A DNA stretch of 64,000 nt from Methanovulcanius yangii (GTDB taxonomy: Archaea > Halobacteriota > Methanomicrobia > Methanomicrobiales > Methanomicrobiaceae). Made by a program: the position numbers and the translations under genes. The DNA lies in contig NZ_LTBL01000001.1 in NCBI RefSeq assembly GCF_018687785.1, positions 62,001-126,000 of the forward strand, in the 5' to 3' direction. The notes below the pieces were generated by a model. The model was not told the DNA's origin and did not search any database. It was given only the letters and a program-made list of their open reading frames with translations. The number at the start of each line of letters is the position of its first letter. Positions within the stretch are counted from its first letter, which is position 1. Positions 35,163 to 44,836 of this stretch are shown in pieces.

Positions 35163-35534
35163 ATGCCGAGTGACTATTTCGAACTGATGCTCCGGACGCT
35201 GCATCTGACAGCGGAGGAGCGCGAGCTCATCCTTGAGAAGAGGAAGAAGCAGTGCATCTGCGATATGTGTCCAACCTACAAGGCCTGCGTCCTGAAACAG
35301 AAGGGGACGGAAGCGGCGGCCGGCGGAGGGCCGGCTGAAGGGGAGAGTGAATGGAAATTGGAGGGGGAATGTGCCTTCTGCACGGTCGGGGGCAGCAGTT
35401 GTATCGACGAGGAGATCGAATGCCTCTGTTCGACCTGTCCACTCTCGCGGGAGATGGGGCTCCGGTACTCGTTCTACTGCACCCGCGGGTCCGAGACGCA
35501 GCAGAAGATCCGGGATGTCATCGGGGTGGGGTGA
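35163..35534 (+). CDS. DUF2769-type cysteine-rich protein
   Basis: A 123-residue protein with two cysteine clusters: CICDMCPTYKAC near residue 32 and CLCSTCPLSREMGL near 86, the second followed by YCTRG. Between them is a Gly/Glu-rich linker and ECAFC. The CxCxxCP pattern fits the DUF2769 family seen in methanogens, probably a zinc or Fe-S binder. It stands alone on the plus strand between two minus-strand genes. The function is unknown. Confidence 0.75.
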   Translation: MPSDYFELMLRTLHLTAEERELILEKRKKQCICDMCPTYKACVLKQKGTEAAAGGGPAEGESEWKLEGECAFCTVGGSSCIDEEIECLCSTCPLSREMGLRYSFYCTRGSETQQKIRDVIGVG

Positions 35535-35561
35535 CCCCCCGGTTTTGCCCGTTCCGGAATA

Positions 35562-36224
35562 CTATCCGAGGGTATAGCGGAGATGAACGACACCCCCGTC
35601 CAGCCGCTGAGCGTCTGCAAGGGCGAGGCGTATCGGTGCAGGAACGGACCCGAAGAGCTTCTTCTCCCCTGCCCCCGCAAGGACGGGAACGACGAGCAGG
35701 CTCAGCTGATCCGCCAGATGCTCGTTGAGGAGGACGCCGTTTAACCCGCCGCCGCTGTCCGATACGACGCGGGCGATGCCGTACTCTTCACCAAGCCGTT
35801 CCAGTGCCTCCCGGAGTGCCACGTGATCCGTCCCGCACCGGATGAACGGATACGCCCGCTCACGGAGGTACTCCAGATATTCCTCCGGCGTTGCATCGGA
35901 GACGAGAACGATGACGTCTTTGGTGTATTCCATGCGACGGTAGATGTGCAGGAGTCCATGAAGCACGCCCCGGCTGTCCACGATGACGGTCACCGGCCGG
36001 GTATCGTCCGGCTCCGGCTCCGGTCGGACAAGGTCGCTCCCCTCTTCCGGCGGCACGGAATCCAGGAACATGTCGATCCCGTACCGGGCCGTCGCCGACC
36101 CGACGAGGATGGCATCGGGTTCGAATGCGAGGAGTGTCGAGTAATGGAGCCCGAGGTCAATGTCGAACCCGAGGACGGCATTGTCGAGGCTGACGGTGTT
36201 GTGGATGATGACCTCGGGAATCAT
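35562..36224 (-). CDS. RibD C-terminal / dihydrofolate-reductase-like protein
   Basis: A 220-residue protein of the RibD-C/DHFR-like fold. The N-terminus has HNTVSLDNAVLG in place of the usual 'SLDG' loop. A 'VTVIVDSRGVLHG' strand-loop follows, and 'VSDSGGGLNGVLLNEHLAD' is the NADPH-binding Gly-rich block. Archaeal members reduce the ribosylamino-pyrimidine intermediate of riboflavin (and F420) synthesis, but the substrate loop here differs from the canonical form, so the exact reaction is uncertain. It is single on the minus strand, with a short AT-rich promoter region upstream. Confidence 0.78.
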   Translation of the reverse strand: MIPEVIIHNTVSLDNAVLGFDIDLGLHYSTLLAFEPDAILVGSATARYGIDMFLDSVPPEEGSDLVRPEPEPDDTRPVTVIVDSRGVLHGLLHIYRRMEYTKDVIVLVSDATPEEYLEYLRERAYPFIRCGTDHVALREALERLGEEYGIARVVSDSGGGLNGVLLNEHLADQLSLLVVPVLAGAGEKKLFGSVPAPIRLALADAQRLDGGVVHLRYTLG

Positions 36225-36323
36225 AACAATTGGGAGATTCGGTTCTATTTATGTTCTACCGGTGGAGGGTGCAAATTATTCCTGGATTCATCCCCCGCCT
36301 GTCCTCCGGTGCCCGCGAATGAC

Positions 36324-37541
36324 TCATAGTACATCCCTGTGTTGTCGGATATACTCCTCAATCGGCACGGCGCTCTTCCGGTAATACTCGAATGTCCGTT
36401 CGGCCCATGCGAGCGCCCCCGGTGCGGTGCTCACGAATCCGTTCATGAAATCATACGTATCCGAACCTTTGAGGAACAGTTTCATGGAGAGATATGCGTC
36501 CGTGACCGTCATGCACGGGGGGATGGGAAGTTCCGTGACGAGAAACCGAAAGTGCGGGATGGTGGAAATATACTGGACCTTATCCCGGTAGTGATCCTCA
36601 AACAGGTAGCATGCAAGCTCGGGGGTGACGATGATCTCTCCGGGGAATCCTTCGATCACCCGGCGGGTGATGGCGTCTGCAATACCGGGATTTGCCATGC
36701 CGGTGATGCCGTGGATATGGCGTGCCGATGCGATGATACCGAGGTAATGCTCATAGGTTGTGAAGTATTCTTTCCCGTCATCATGGATGATCTCGGATTC
36801 GGCGAGATCCCCGATGGCTGCAAGGGCGAACCATGGGAGATTTTTCAGTTCATGGTTTTGCCAGAATTTCTGGTGCCTGAGGATCAGTGCCGTAACGGGG
36901 ACGATTTCACTGAGGAGGGAGGTGAGTTCCTCTCCGCGGGGCGTGAGGAATATCCCGTCCATGGACTCATTGAGAAGTTCTGCATCGATCAGTTTACGGA
37001 TGTTGGTCCGGAAATGTGACGCTCCGCAGCCGGTTGCCCGGCGCAGATCATCACGGTCCGTTGTGCCCTCGAGAAGAAGAAGGAGCATCCGTGTCCGGAT
37101 AGCTGATCGACAAACGAGGTTGATCTCCTTCATCCGCTGTTGATAGTGGTCCTTCAGGTCGGGGGGTGGGGCGAACGATGGCATTTTGGCGATATTCCCG
37201 TGGATGGGGGAACCCGGCGCCGGAGGTGTGTCGTGTATCTTCTCCTCTTCTCTGTTCACTGCTGCAACTCTGTCTGTGTAGAGGGGCAAAACCTTCGTTG
37301 CGAGCACCGTTCCGAGAGTTGTAAGGGTGTATGTTTCAGTTTGATGCGATAATATTCCATGTTCTTCAAGCCGCCGGATCCTTGTTAGCACAGCAGCATG
37401 GACATGGCCCGTCCTGGCACAAATACTGGGGATGGAATAGTCACTCTCTAGGAGGAGCAGGAGGATTTTGATGCTTACCGCTGAAGAGAAGAGGTCACGA
37501 ATGCCTGAGCCGAACCGGTCGTAGAGGGATACAACTGACAT
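36324..37541 (-). CDS. FilR1-type transcription regulator with two winged helices
   Basis: A 405-residue protein. Two winged-helix domains occur in tandem: about 15-90 (core KILLLLLESDYSIPSICART) and about 145-215 (core RMLLLLLEGTTDRDDLRRAT). The C-terminal half matches the DUF1724 / FilR1 middle domain, with 'GITGMANPGIADAITRRVI' and 'LKGSDTYDFMNGFVS'. Most relatives have only one winged helix. FilR-type regulators control methanogenesis and cell shape through acyl-homoserine-lactone-type signals in Methanothrix. Targets here are unknown. A TATA-like CTATAAG lies 20-25 bases upstream of the ATG. Confidence 0.85.
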   Translation of the reverse strand: MSVVSLYDRFGSGIRDLFSSAVSIKILLLLLESDYSIPSICARTGHVHAAVLTRIRRLEEHGILSHQTETYTLTTLGTVLATKVLPLYTDRVAAVNREEEKIHDTPPAPGSPIHGNIAKMPSFAPPPDLKDHYQQRMKEINLVCRSAIRTRMLLLLLEGTTDRDDLRRATGCGASHFRTNIRKLIDAELLNESMDGIFLTPRGEELTSLLSEIVPVTALILRHQKFWQNHELKNLPWFALAAIGDLAESEIIHDDGKEYFTTYEHYLGIIASARHIHGITGMANPGIADAITRRVIEGFPGEIIVTPELACYLFEDHYRDKVQYISTIPHFRFLVTELPIPPCMTVTDAYLSMKLFLKGSDTYDFMNGFVSTAPGALAWAERTFEYYRKSAVPIEEYIRQHRDVL

Positions 37542-37951
37542 CGATAATCGTTGATGTACTTATAGTAGCATTGGGCATGTGACATTACATGAAATTTTCC
37601 TATTGGGGGTGGTGGAATAATTCGAAATTGTGCCGCCGATTATCAATTTAACGTTTAATTTTAGTTTAGAATTTGTATTTAAATATTAATTAACCTATGA
37701 TTCAAAAATAGATTGACAATTACAAATTTATGGGATTAATGAGCCTAAATTGTGGTTTATTGTGCGTTCACATTTCCTTGAACAGCACCCTCAGCAGCTC
37801 GTATTCTATACAATCAGGGGCCGAAATTGAAAAAAACCGGGTGTAGGCATCCTGTTTGGGGCTGTCATACTGGTCTTTCTGGTTCTGATCCCTGCGCTGG
37901 TGCCGCTTTCAGTGGTCCGGATGGTGCAGAACAGGGCCCGGGTCAGCGCGC
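37542..37951. other. AT-rich spacer, regulator promoter side
   Basis: About 400 bases; the left 250 are strongly AT-rich (TTTAATTTTAGTTTAG and similar) and hold no gene. The right part contains a short hydrophobic reading (about 37840-37950) that may be a transmembrane segment of the adjacent decayed gene. Confidence 0.45.
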
Positions 37952-38405
37952 TCCGGAGAATACCCGGAGGGCGATGACGTGACCCTCATCGTCATGAGCA
38001 ATCCCGGGACGATTTCGCCGGTCCGGATCGAACATGACCTGGAGACGATCGTGTTCGGTGAGCCGTATACGGTCCCGGAGATCCTAGATCGGAAATGCCA
38101 TCGAGGTGAACCCGGACGTCCATGACGACTACGCGGCCGGGTACCGGTTTGCGATCGACGCCGCAATGATCGCATCATATCCCGCGAAGACGACCGCCTC
38201 TTCTACCGCGAGGCAGGGTGCCGCCGTGCCCTTGAGCTGTTCCCGGAAGCGGAGGACGCCGTCTTCATCTCGCCGGACGCCGGGGACATAGGTCACCTTC
38301 ACCCGCGGCGACGACCGGCAGGTCACCGGGCTGGTGGTCACCGCGTACTGGGGAATGAACTTCTCCGCGGAGATGATCGGACGAGAGGCTGGAGGATATG
38401 AACGA
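37952..38405 (+). pseudogene. Remnant of serine hydrolase (class C beta-lactamase family)
   Basis: Reading across at least three frame changes gives, in order: VTLIVMSNPGTISPVRIEHD, then LETIVFGEPYTVPEI, then IEVNPDVHDDYAAGYRFAID, then EDDRLFYREAGCRRALELFP, then VTFTRGDDRQVTGLVVTAYW. This is the C-terminal end of beta-lactamase-family serine hydrolases (last catalytic-domain strands plus the DUF3471-type extension, with the usual LFGEPYxxP and 'RxxDGRVTGL' marks). The catalytic SxxK and YxN parts are missing, so the gene is truncated at its 5' side and frame-shifted near 38090, 38175 and 38290. It is a dead relic or a sequencing-damaged gene. Confidence 0.7.
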
Positions 38406-38609
38406 GAACATAACCGGCTGAGGGTTTTCCTGCGTTTTCCGGGTAATGAGGGCGGATGTTGCCCTCGCGGTTACCGCAACAGGCTCTATTCACTCAGCCA
38501 CCCCCGGTGCCATTTGCAGGGAGTGTGGATCCGATCATATCAACAACGGGCGGGTCTAAAAGAACCCCGGAATAGTGTGATGAGCGGGGTATCTATGGGG
38601 TGGTTTACG

Positions 38610-40850
38610 ATGCCGGTTCGTGAGGATGTCGCGACACTTCTTCGCGTGCTGGATGCAGCTGAAGACACTGAGACGATCCAAGCGTTCCGGCATCTCCGGG
38701 AGGACGAAACAGGGCCGTGGATAGCAACCGTCGTCGATCTGCTGGAGGACCGCCGGGGTGTGGTGAAGGATGTCGCCCACTGGCTGCTGGTCGGCGTCGG
38801 AGCACCGGCAGTTCCGTTCCTCATCGACGGGTTTTGCCGGTGCAACCGGGGAGGGGAATTGGACATTCGCCGGATACTCCGGAAGATCGGGCCGGGGGCA
38901 ACGAACCCGCTCGTGGAGGCCCTTCGTTCGTCGCATCCGTCCATCCGCAAGGCGGCGGCAACAACCCTTGGTGAGATGCAGGTATTGGCGGCATCAGCTG
39001 CCCTCATGGCACTGTTGCGCGACCCGGTCATGTCTGTCAGACAGGCCGCCGCCGACGCGCTGGGGGCGATGGCCCGGTCGACGGAATGTCCCGTGCTCCT
39101 GTGGTTCGCCATCGCCTCCCCGGACGCACGGATGAGGAAGGGGGGACTCCGGGCGATTGGAGTGTCGGGCGACCCGGCATGGTGTCCTTTCCTGAAGACG
39201 CTCCTCTCGTCGCCGGACTGCACCCTGCGGCATGCGGCCGTCTTGGCACTGCACCGATGCGGTCCTCAGGCAGCAGGGATCCTCGAAGGTACTCTTGCCG
39301 ATGAACACGATCTCGTGCGCCTCTCGGCTGTTCGGGGACTGAAGCACATTGCCGCACCGTCGTCCGTCGGAGCACTCGCGGGTGCACTCAGCGATCCTGT
39401 CCCGGAGATCCAGGCGGAAGCGGCCCGGGGCCTCTCGCGTATCGGCCGTCCCGCCGTTTCGTCGCTCATGGATGCCCTGTCCCATCCCAATCCGGGCGTT
39501 CGGGCGGCCGCGGCCGATGCGCTCGGGGAATTGGGAGAGGTTGCTGCCGTCTTCCCCCTCCTCCGGGCTTTGGAGCGGCATGACGATGAGCGGGCGTTCT
39601 GTGCGCTGGTTCGGATGGGGGATGCAGCGGTACCGGCGCTTCTCGCACATCTGGCGAATCAGGAGATGCCACCCTCTCTCATCGAGGGTGTGCTCGTCGC
39701 TATCGGCAGACGTGCGGTGGACCGGCTCTGCCTCGCCCTTGACAGTCCGGACCCGACCGTGCAGCTGACCGCAGTGGCGGCGTTGACGAAAATTGAAGCG
39801 CGGGAGAGGAGGCCACCTTTGGTATGCGTCTGGGAGGGGCCGGTACGCGTGCGAAAGAGGATCCGCTCCATGGCACGCGAAGGGCTCGGTGCATGGCTGG
39901 ACCCGGCGATTCCGCTGCTTCTCCGGTTCCTGCATCACGACGATCCGGATATGAGGAGACAGGCCGCCGATGCCCTTGGTGAATTCCGCTGTACGGATGC
40001 GCTCGGTCCGCTCTCCCGTCTCTACGAACGGGAACCGGAGAACGTGGTCCGTGCTGCCGCCCTGAATGCCATCGGACGGATCGGCGGCGATGATGCGGCC
40101 CCGTCGCTCATCCGTGTTCGTGGGGATGCCGATGCTGCGGCCCGGCGGGAAGCAGCCGACCACCCCGGCGAGAGCGGGTGCCCGGAAGAAGGCATCCGGG
40201 TGCGGGTGAGCGGCAAGGGCCATGTGGTAGCGGGGAGCATCCCTGATGTCCGTGCCGAGACCGCACGATTGTCCGGGGAGGGCGCGGACCCGTGGGTGCC
40301 CCCTCATCTCCCCGGCATGGCTCCGCTCGTGGCCTGCCTCCGCGATGAGGATGCCGGCGTCCGGGCCCGTGCGGCGGAGGCGCTCGGCACCCTCGGTTGG
40401 GATGCCGGGTCCGAAGAGGATCGGGCCCTCCTGTACTTTGCCCGGCAGGAGTGGGAAAAGCTTTCCGGCATGGGGGATGCCGCCGTGGAGCTCCTGATCC
40501 ATACCCTGGAGCATGACAGGAAGAAAACCATCCGCAAGCATGCGCTCGACATCCTGCGCAGACGTGGCGATCCCCGGGCACTCGCAGTCTTCACCCATGC
40601 CCTCCGTGACGATTACTCCCTGATCCGGTGGGAAGCGCCGCTCGCGCTGGAAGGGCTCGGTGCCATCGCCGTCCCCGCTCTTATCGGTGCCCTCGACCAC
40701 GAGGACCGTTTGACGAGGAGGTGGGCGGTCGAAGCCTTGGGAAGAATCGGGGACGCGTCTGTTCTTCCGCAGATCAGCCGGATGGCGTGGGACGAGGATA
40801 TCGAGGTGAGCAGGGCGGCGATGGAGGCCGTGGAGGCGCTTGGCGGGTGA
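38610..40850 (+). CDS. HEAT/PBS-lyase repeat protein
   Basis: A protein of about 746 residues, almost wholly of 30-residue HEAT-like alpha repeats (pattern 'DPxxxVRxxAAxALGxxGxxxAVPxLxxAL'), roughly 20 copies in two blocks. They are separated by a Gly/Arg-rich stretch near residues 505-545. Such proteins are flexible scaffolds; in methanogens and cyanobacteria some assist cofactor or chromophore attachment, but nothing here identifies a partner. The start is uncertain: ATGs at 38580, 38595 and 38610 are all in frame. The last is chosen because GGGGTGG precedes it and a TATA-like TCTAAAAG lies near 38556. Confidence 0.85.
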   Translation: MPVREDVATLLRVLDAAEDTETIQAFRHLREDETGPWIATVVDLLEDRRGVVKDVAHWLLVGVGAPAVPFLIDGFCRCNRGGELDIRRILRKIGPGATNPLVEALRSSHPSIRKAAATTLGEMQVLAASAALMALLRDPVMSVRQAAADALGAMARSTECPVLLWFAIASPDARMRKGGLRAIGVSGDPAWCPFLKTLLSSPDCTLRHAAVLALHRCGPQAAGILEGTLADEHDLVRLSAVRGLKHIAAPSSVGALAGALSDPVPEIQAEAARGLSRIGRPAVSSLMDALSHPNPGVRAAAADALGELGEVAAVFPLLRALERHDDERAFCALVRMGDAAVPALLAHLANQEMPPSLIEGVLVAIGRRAVDRLCLALDSPDPTVQLTAVAALTKIEARERRPPLVCVWEGPVRVRKRIRSMAREGLGAWLDPAIPLLLRFLHHDDPDMRRQAADALGEFRCTDALGPLSRLYEREPENVVRAAALNAIGRIGGDDAAPSLIRVRGDADAAARREAADHPGESGCPEEGIRVRVSGKGHVVAGSIPDVRAETARLSGEGADPWVPPHLPGMAPLVACLRDEDAGVRARAAEALGTLGWDAGSEEDRALLYFARQEWEKLSGMGDAAVELLIHTLEHDRKKTIRKHALDILRRRGDPRALAVFTHALRDDYSLIRWEAPLALEGLGAIAVPALIGALDHEDRLTRRWAVEALGRIGDASVLPQISRMAWDEDIEVSRAAMEAVEALGG

Positions 40851-40951
40851 AGGATTGTGGATTGAACACCTCGGTACAGCACACTGTAGGGAAATCAATC
40901 TCATGGGGGTATTTGGATACCTTTTTCGCCCTCCTCCCGCAACCACCCCAT

Positions 40952-41353
40952 ATGGAACCCACCACCAACCCCGAAACATTCTTCGCAGCCGACACCTTCG
41001 CCCGGGAAAACGGCATTGAACTGGTGGATGCTTCGCCGGGCCGGGCACGGGTGAAGATGAACATCCAAGACCGGCACCGCAACAGTCACGGTACCGTCCA
41101 TGGCGGAGCGCTCTTTACGCTTGCGGACGTCGCGTTCGCGCTTGCCTCCAACTCCCACGGCATCCCGGCGGCGGCGATCAACGCCCATATCTCCTACCTG
41201 AACGCCGCCCGCGAGGGGACGCTCTTTGCCGAGGCGGAAGAGTTCGCCCTCACCCCGAAACTCGCCTCCTATACTGTCCATATCACGGACGGGCAGGGTG
41301 GGCCCATTGCGATCTTTCAGGGGATGGTGTACAGGAAGACGCCGCGGCGGTAA
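40952..41353 (+). CDS. PaaI-type hotdog-fold thioesterase
   Basis: A 133-residue hotdog protein of the PaaI family. The active-site block is NSHGTVHGGALFTLADVAFA (HGG and Asp), followed by 'YLNAAREGTLFAEAE'. PaaI-type enzymes hydrolyse acyl-CoA thioesters; the natural substrate is unknown. The ATG at 40952 begins just before the conserved start of the domain. No Shine-Dalgarno element is seen, and a weak TATA-like TTTGGATA lies about 35 bases upstream. Confidence 0.87.
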   Translation: MEPTTNPETFFAADTFARENGIELVDASPGRARVKMNIQDRHRNSHGTVHGGALFTLADVAFALASNSHGIPAAAINAHISYLNAAREGTLFAEAEEFALTPKLASYTVHITDGQGGPIAIFQGMVYRKTPRR

Positions 41354-41854
41354 GGGGAGGACCATCTGCCGCGATGCGGCCTGGCATTTGCACCCGCCTG
41401 AACGAGATCGGGATTGGGATTGAGCTTGAGAATGAGATTATGGATGGTAGGCCGTTTTGAGGTATTGGCGGGCATCATGAATTGCAGCATGATGGAACCG
41501 GGCGAAGAAAGCGCCATTTTTCCGGGCTTCGGGGGCGTTACCCGGAAAATGAGTGCATCCATTGTGGGGCGGATGGCGTTATCTTGTCTGATGTTATTCT
41601 ACTGCATGAAGAAAGAACGGGTGGTATTCAAAATCACAATTGAAAGGAAAATTCTGAATTGCTGATTTTATTTGACTTTTATGTATATACAGAATTATAA
41701 GGGCATTTTGTTTGGTTTCAACAAGAAAATAAAATAATTGATACGGCTTGCATGTGGCTTTTTTTGAGATATGGGGTTTATTCGTGGCGTATTCGGATGG
41801 CAGTCCCGGGCATATTTTATATAGTCTGACTCTATAGGGAGGCGTGTGGTCATT
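41354..41854. other. Spacer with promoter of TM-channel-like gene
   Basis: About 500 bases without a supported gene. The left part is of mixed composition, and the right 200 bases are AT-rich, ending in TATTTTATATAG (41813-41824), a strong TATA element about 35 bases before the next ATG. Confidence 0.45.
41813..41824 (+). promoter_or_regulatory. TATA box upstream of MscS-like TM protein
   Basis: TATTTTATATAG precedes the gene start by about 35 bases, with GGGAGG (41837-41842) in between. Confidence 0.55.
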
Positions 41855-42553
41855 ATGGCAATAACAGATGTAGCCGTACAAACCGTGGGCTCGATTGGGG
41901 ATGCCCTCATGCAGGCCCTCTATTCGGTGATTGCGTTTCTTCCGAACATCATCGCCGCAGTCATCATACTGATCATCGGATGGATTATCGGGCGTGTTCT
42001 GGGAAGCGTCATATCAAAAGTCCTCGATAAAATCGGGGTCGACGATGCCCTGCGCAAAACTTCACTGGGAAAGGCGATTGAAGATTCCGGCACCAATATC
42101 GTGCATCTCTTCGACCTCATCGTCAGATGGTTCGTCTACCTGATAGCAATCCTTGCTGCAATTGACGTTCTCCAGTTTGCGTTCCTCAGCGATCTCTTCC
42201 AGGACTTCATTCTCTATCTGCCCCGGATAGTGATGTTCCTCATCATCCTGATTGCCGGATTCATCCTCGTCGATTACTTCGCCGACCTCATCCAGGGCTG
42301 GGGAAAGACGAGGGAGATTGAGTTCTTTGGTGCGATCGTCCTCCTGCTCCGGGTATTCTTCTACTTTGTCGTTCTCATCCTTGCCCTCTCGCAGCTGCTC
42401 ATCGATCTTACCATCATCTACACCTTCCTCGTCCCGATTGCATGGGGCGTGGGGCTCGGCATCGGCGTCGGCATTGCAGCCTTCTTCGCGTACGGCCTGA
42501 AGGACAGGGCTCCGGAACTGATGGACAGGATGCTTGAGAAGTTCGAAAAGTAA
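41855..42553 (+). CDS. Mechanosensitive-channel-like TM-helix protein
   Basis: A 232-residue membrane protein with about five helices. The N-terminal 'AFLPNIIAAVIILIIGWIIG' plus 'VLDKIGVDDALRKT' is the conserved TM-helix repeat (PF05552 type) found at the N-terminus of some MscS channels. The pattern recurs as 'YLPRIVMFLIILIAGFILVD'. The MscS beta-domain itself is missing. Proteins with this repeat alone are common in archaea and may form or regulate small channels. The start may be the ATG at 41855 or a GTG at 41846; GGGAGG is at 12 or 3 bases respectively. Confidence 0.8.
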   Translation: MAITDVAVQTVGSIGDALMQALYSVIAFLPNIIAAVIILIIGWIIGRVLGSVISKVLDKIGVDDALRKTSLGKAIEDSGTNIVHLFDLIVRWFVYLIAILAAIDVLQFAFLSDLFQDFILYLPRIVMFLIILIAGFILVDYFADLIQGWGKTREIEFFGAIVLLLRVFFYFVVLILALSQLLIDLTIIYTFLVPIAWGVGLGIGVGIAAFFAYGLKDRAPELMDRMLEKFEK

Positions 42554-42564
42554 CCCCTTTCACA

Positions 42565-42573
42565 TTTTTTTTT
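42565..42573 (+). terminator. T9 tract after TM-helix protein
   Basis: Nine T residues 12 bases after the stop at 42553. Confidence 0.6.
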
Positions 42574-42800
42574 CGAATGAAACGATTGATGGGGCCGGTG
42601 GTCCACCGCGACCGTCCTGTCGCGAGGGAATAGAAAACCCCGTGGCGTGTGTGTTCTCTGGTGATGATGCAGGAGGGCATCCTGCCTGACGCCTCCCACG
42701 ATTGTGGTCGAGAGCGTTTGTCACCACGCGACGCGATACATGGCCGGGTGTTTCGGACTGTCCGGCCTCCCTTGCGTCCGCCGATTCCGGGTGCATCTCC

Positions 42801-43403
42801 TCATCGGGTAACTTCGACAGCGACCGGATGGAATACGACATATTTGTTCCAGCGATCCCCGGTCCCGGAGAGCTTTGCGGAGATGGAGATGATAAATACA
42901 TCAGGGTGCTCCGCCTCCATGAACGGGTGAATCAGGTAATCGAACCGGAGGGAGCCCCTCCCCTGTGGGCCCACATCGGGAATGTCGAGGACACTGATCG
43001 TCTTTCCTGCTTCGGTATCGGTATGATACGAGATCATGGGGGTGGGATTCCCTTCCAGGGTCTTCAAAAAGATGTCCCCGTAGGGTAATGCCGTCCCGGT
43101 TCCGGGCGGGTGGATACTGACGGTCAGGCTGTCGATGCGGACATCGTCGGGGTGGGTCAGCACCACCATCATGGGAAAGGTGGAGTTGCCCGTGAAGGCG
43201 CCGGGCATCGCCCGCACCAGAACCGTGAGGATCTCCTCGCCGTGGTGGAGGAAGGTGACCTGCCGTTCGTTGTCGTCGACCACTTCCCGGTAGTCCTTCA
43301 GGTTCGTCCGGGACAGACCGGTGGTGGCGGCAAAGGCGATGAGGAGGACGACGAGGGCACAGATGGCGAGGATGCCCAGGATTTTCCTCGACTTTTTGTC
43401 CAT
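42801..43403 (-). CDS. Membrane-anchored extracellular protein, unknown
   Basis: A 200-residue protein. MDKKSRK is followed by a single transmembrane helix (residues 8-27, ILGILAICALVVLLIAFAA), then about 170 outward residues with beta-rich pattern and conserved-looking segments ('PMMVVLTHPDDVRIDSLTVS', 'GSLRFDYLIHPFMEAEHPD'). No family recognised. The N-in, C-out topology is predicted. It could interact with the lipoprotein encoded divergently at 43673. Confidence 0.7.
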   Translation of the reverse strand: MDKKSRKILGILAICALVVLLIAFAATTGLSRTNLKDYREVVDDNERQVTFLHHGEEILTVLVRAMPGAFTGNSTFPMMVVLTHPDDVRIDSLTVSIHPPGTGTALPYGDIFLKTLEGNPTPMISYHTDTEAGKTISVLDIPDVGPQGRGSLRFDYLIHPFMEAEHPDVFIISISAKLSGTGDRWNKYVVFHPVAVEVTR

Positions 43404-43672
43404 GGTGCAGTGTATTCTCAGCCCTTGTTTACATTCTTTTCCCCGGTGTCAATGATCGGTGCCTGACAGGATGTACATGACTTCATTATCCTGTTGTGGA
43501 TTCCCGATTGGAACATGCATTGTTCCGGCAATCTGCCGGATGACTCCTTCTCCATCACCATTAGGCTGGGTGGAAAAGGAGTATCTATAACGTTCAATAC
43601 CACTCACTGTTGCCTGAGGATGGATGTTTCACACCACACTGGTGAGATCTCCATCGGAGAGGTGTTCCGGGT

Positions 43673-44836
43673 ATGCGGGGAGATGGAACCATTGCAGTGG
43701 TATCGGTCATCGGAATGGTTTTTGTTATACTTTGCAGCTGCTTTGCCGGTGGGTGCATCAATATTGATGGAGATGATACCCCTCCCCTGCCATCGCCCAA
43801 CGACATCATGGTCACGAAGACGGACGGGAACGGTGCCACCCTTTGGGTCACCGTCCTCGATACCGCTGAATTTGAAGGGTTCGAGGATGCCACGGAAACG
43901 ACGGACGGGAGATTTGCCATCGTCTGCATCGAATACGGTCATGACCGCATCCAGAGGCTCGCCTTCGTGGAGGGCGACGGGACCGTGGGCACGGTGACGG
44001 TCTTTGACGAGAATCCGGGGGGTTCATGGGATTCCGAGGTGTCCGCCCTTGCCGGAGGGAGCGTCTCCGTTTTCGACGGCGAGAGCGATTTTGTCGTTAT
44101 CGACCTCGACGGGACGGTGGCAACGGAGATCAATGTCAGGAATACGGCCCCTCCTGTGTGGCCCATCGTCGCCGCCTCACCCGGACCGGGGGATCGCACG
44201 GTTGTCGGATGGGGAGAGTACTACGCCGTCATTGAAGAGACCGGCGAGGTGGTATGGCAGGAGGCGTACGGCGACCCCGAACTTGCCTCGCGCCATCCGG
44301 TGCTCGGACTCAGAAACGGCGATGTCGCGATCCTTGCGGCAAAAAATACGAATCCTGACGCCCGGCTCACGTCCGATATCCTACACCTTCTTCGGCTCGA
44401 TGCGGCGGGCACGATTCTCTGGGACAGTTCATTCCCCGGCGATGAGAGCCAAATCTGGCGGACGGGGATCGAATGGTCGCTTCAGGAGGATGCGGACGGG
44501 AACCTGCTCCTTCTGACGACCGAAGAGAAGACGAAGTCCGGCCTCTTCGGGGACCGCACCTCGGTGGTGTATACCGTACGCGCCTTCGACGGAGCGTCCG
44601 GTGACATAGTCTCGGAGAGATCATCCGGCGGTCACGGTTCGTGGGAATGTGCCCTCCTCGCTCCCGACGGGTCGGTGGATTCATTCGCGATCGCAGACGA
44701 CGCCCTCACGCTTCGCAGGTACGATAGCGATCTGGAGCAGGTCTCGCCGGAGATCACGATCGAGGGAGAGTATGACCGGCAGCCCGAAGTGATTGCAACG
44801 AGAGACGGCGGGTACCTGATTGTAAGTGTCTTGTGA
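43673..44836 (+). CDS. Lipoprotein, beta-propeller-like
   Basis: A 387-residue secreted protein. Residues 5-27 form a signal peptide with a lipobox-like FAGGC before the likely lipidated cysteine (followed by INIDGDDTPP). The rest consists of repeated strand pairs with 'TDGxxAIV', 'LDxxGTILWDSSF' and 'EEDADGNLLLL'-like elements that resemble PQQ/WD-type beta-propellers. Such archaeal surface lipoproteins usually bind ligands or partners; no catalytic motif is seen. A weak ribosome site precedes the start. Confidence 0.75.
   Translation: MRGDGTIAVVSVIGMVFVILCSCFAGGCINIDGDDTPPLPSPNDIMVTKTDGNGATLWVTVLDTAEFEGFEDATETTDGRFAIVCIEYGHDRIQRLAFVEGDGTVGTVTVFDENPGGSWDSEVSALAGGSVSVFDGESDFVVIDLDGTVATEINVRNTAPPVWPIVAASPGPGDRTVVGWGEYYAVIEETGEVVWQEAYGDPELASRHPVLGLRNGDVAILAAKNTNPDARLTSDILHLLRLDAAGTILWDSSFPGDESQIWRTGIEWSLQEDADGNLLLLTTEEKTKSGLFGDRTSVVYTVRAFDGASGDIVSERSSGGHGSWECALLAPDGSVDSFAIADDALTLRRYDSDLEQVSPEITIEGEYDRQPEVIATRDGGYLIVSVL

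Noticed and set aside
41414-41665. 83-codon plus-strand frame in the spacer before the TM-helix gene
   Set aside because: No ribosome site, and codon use changes along its length.
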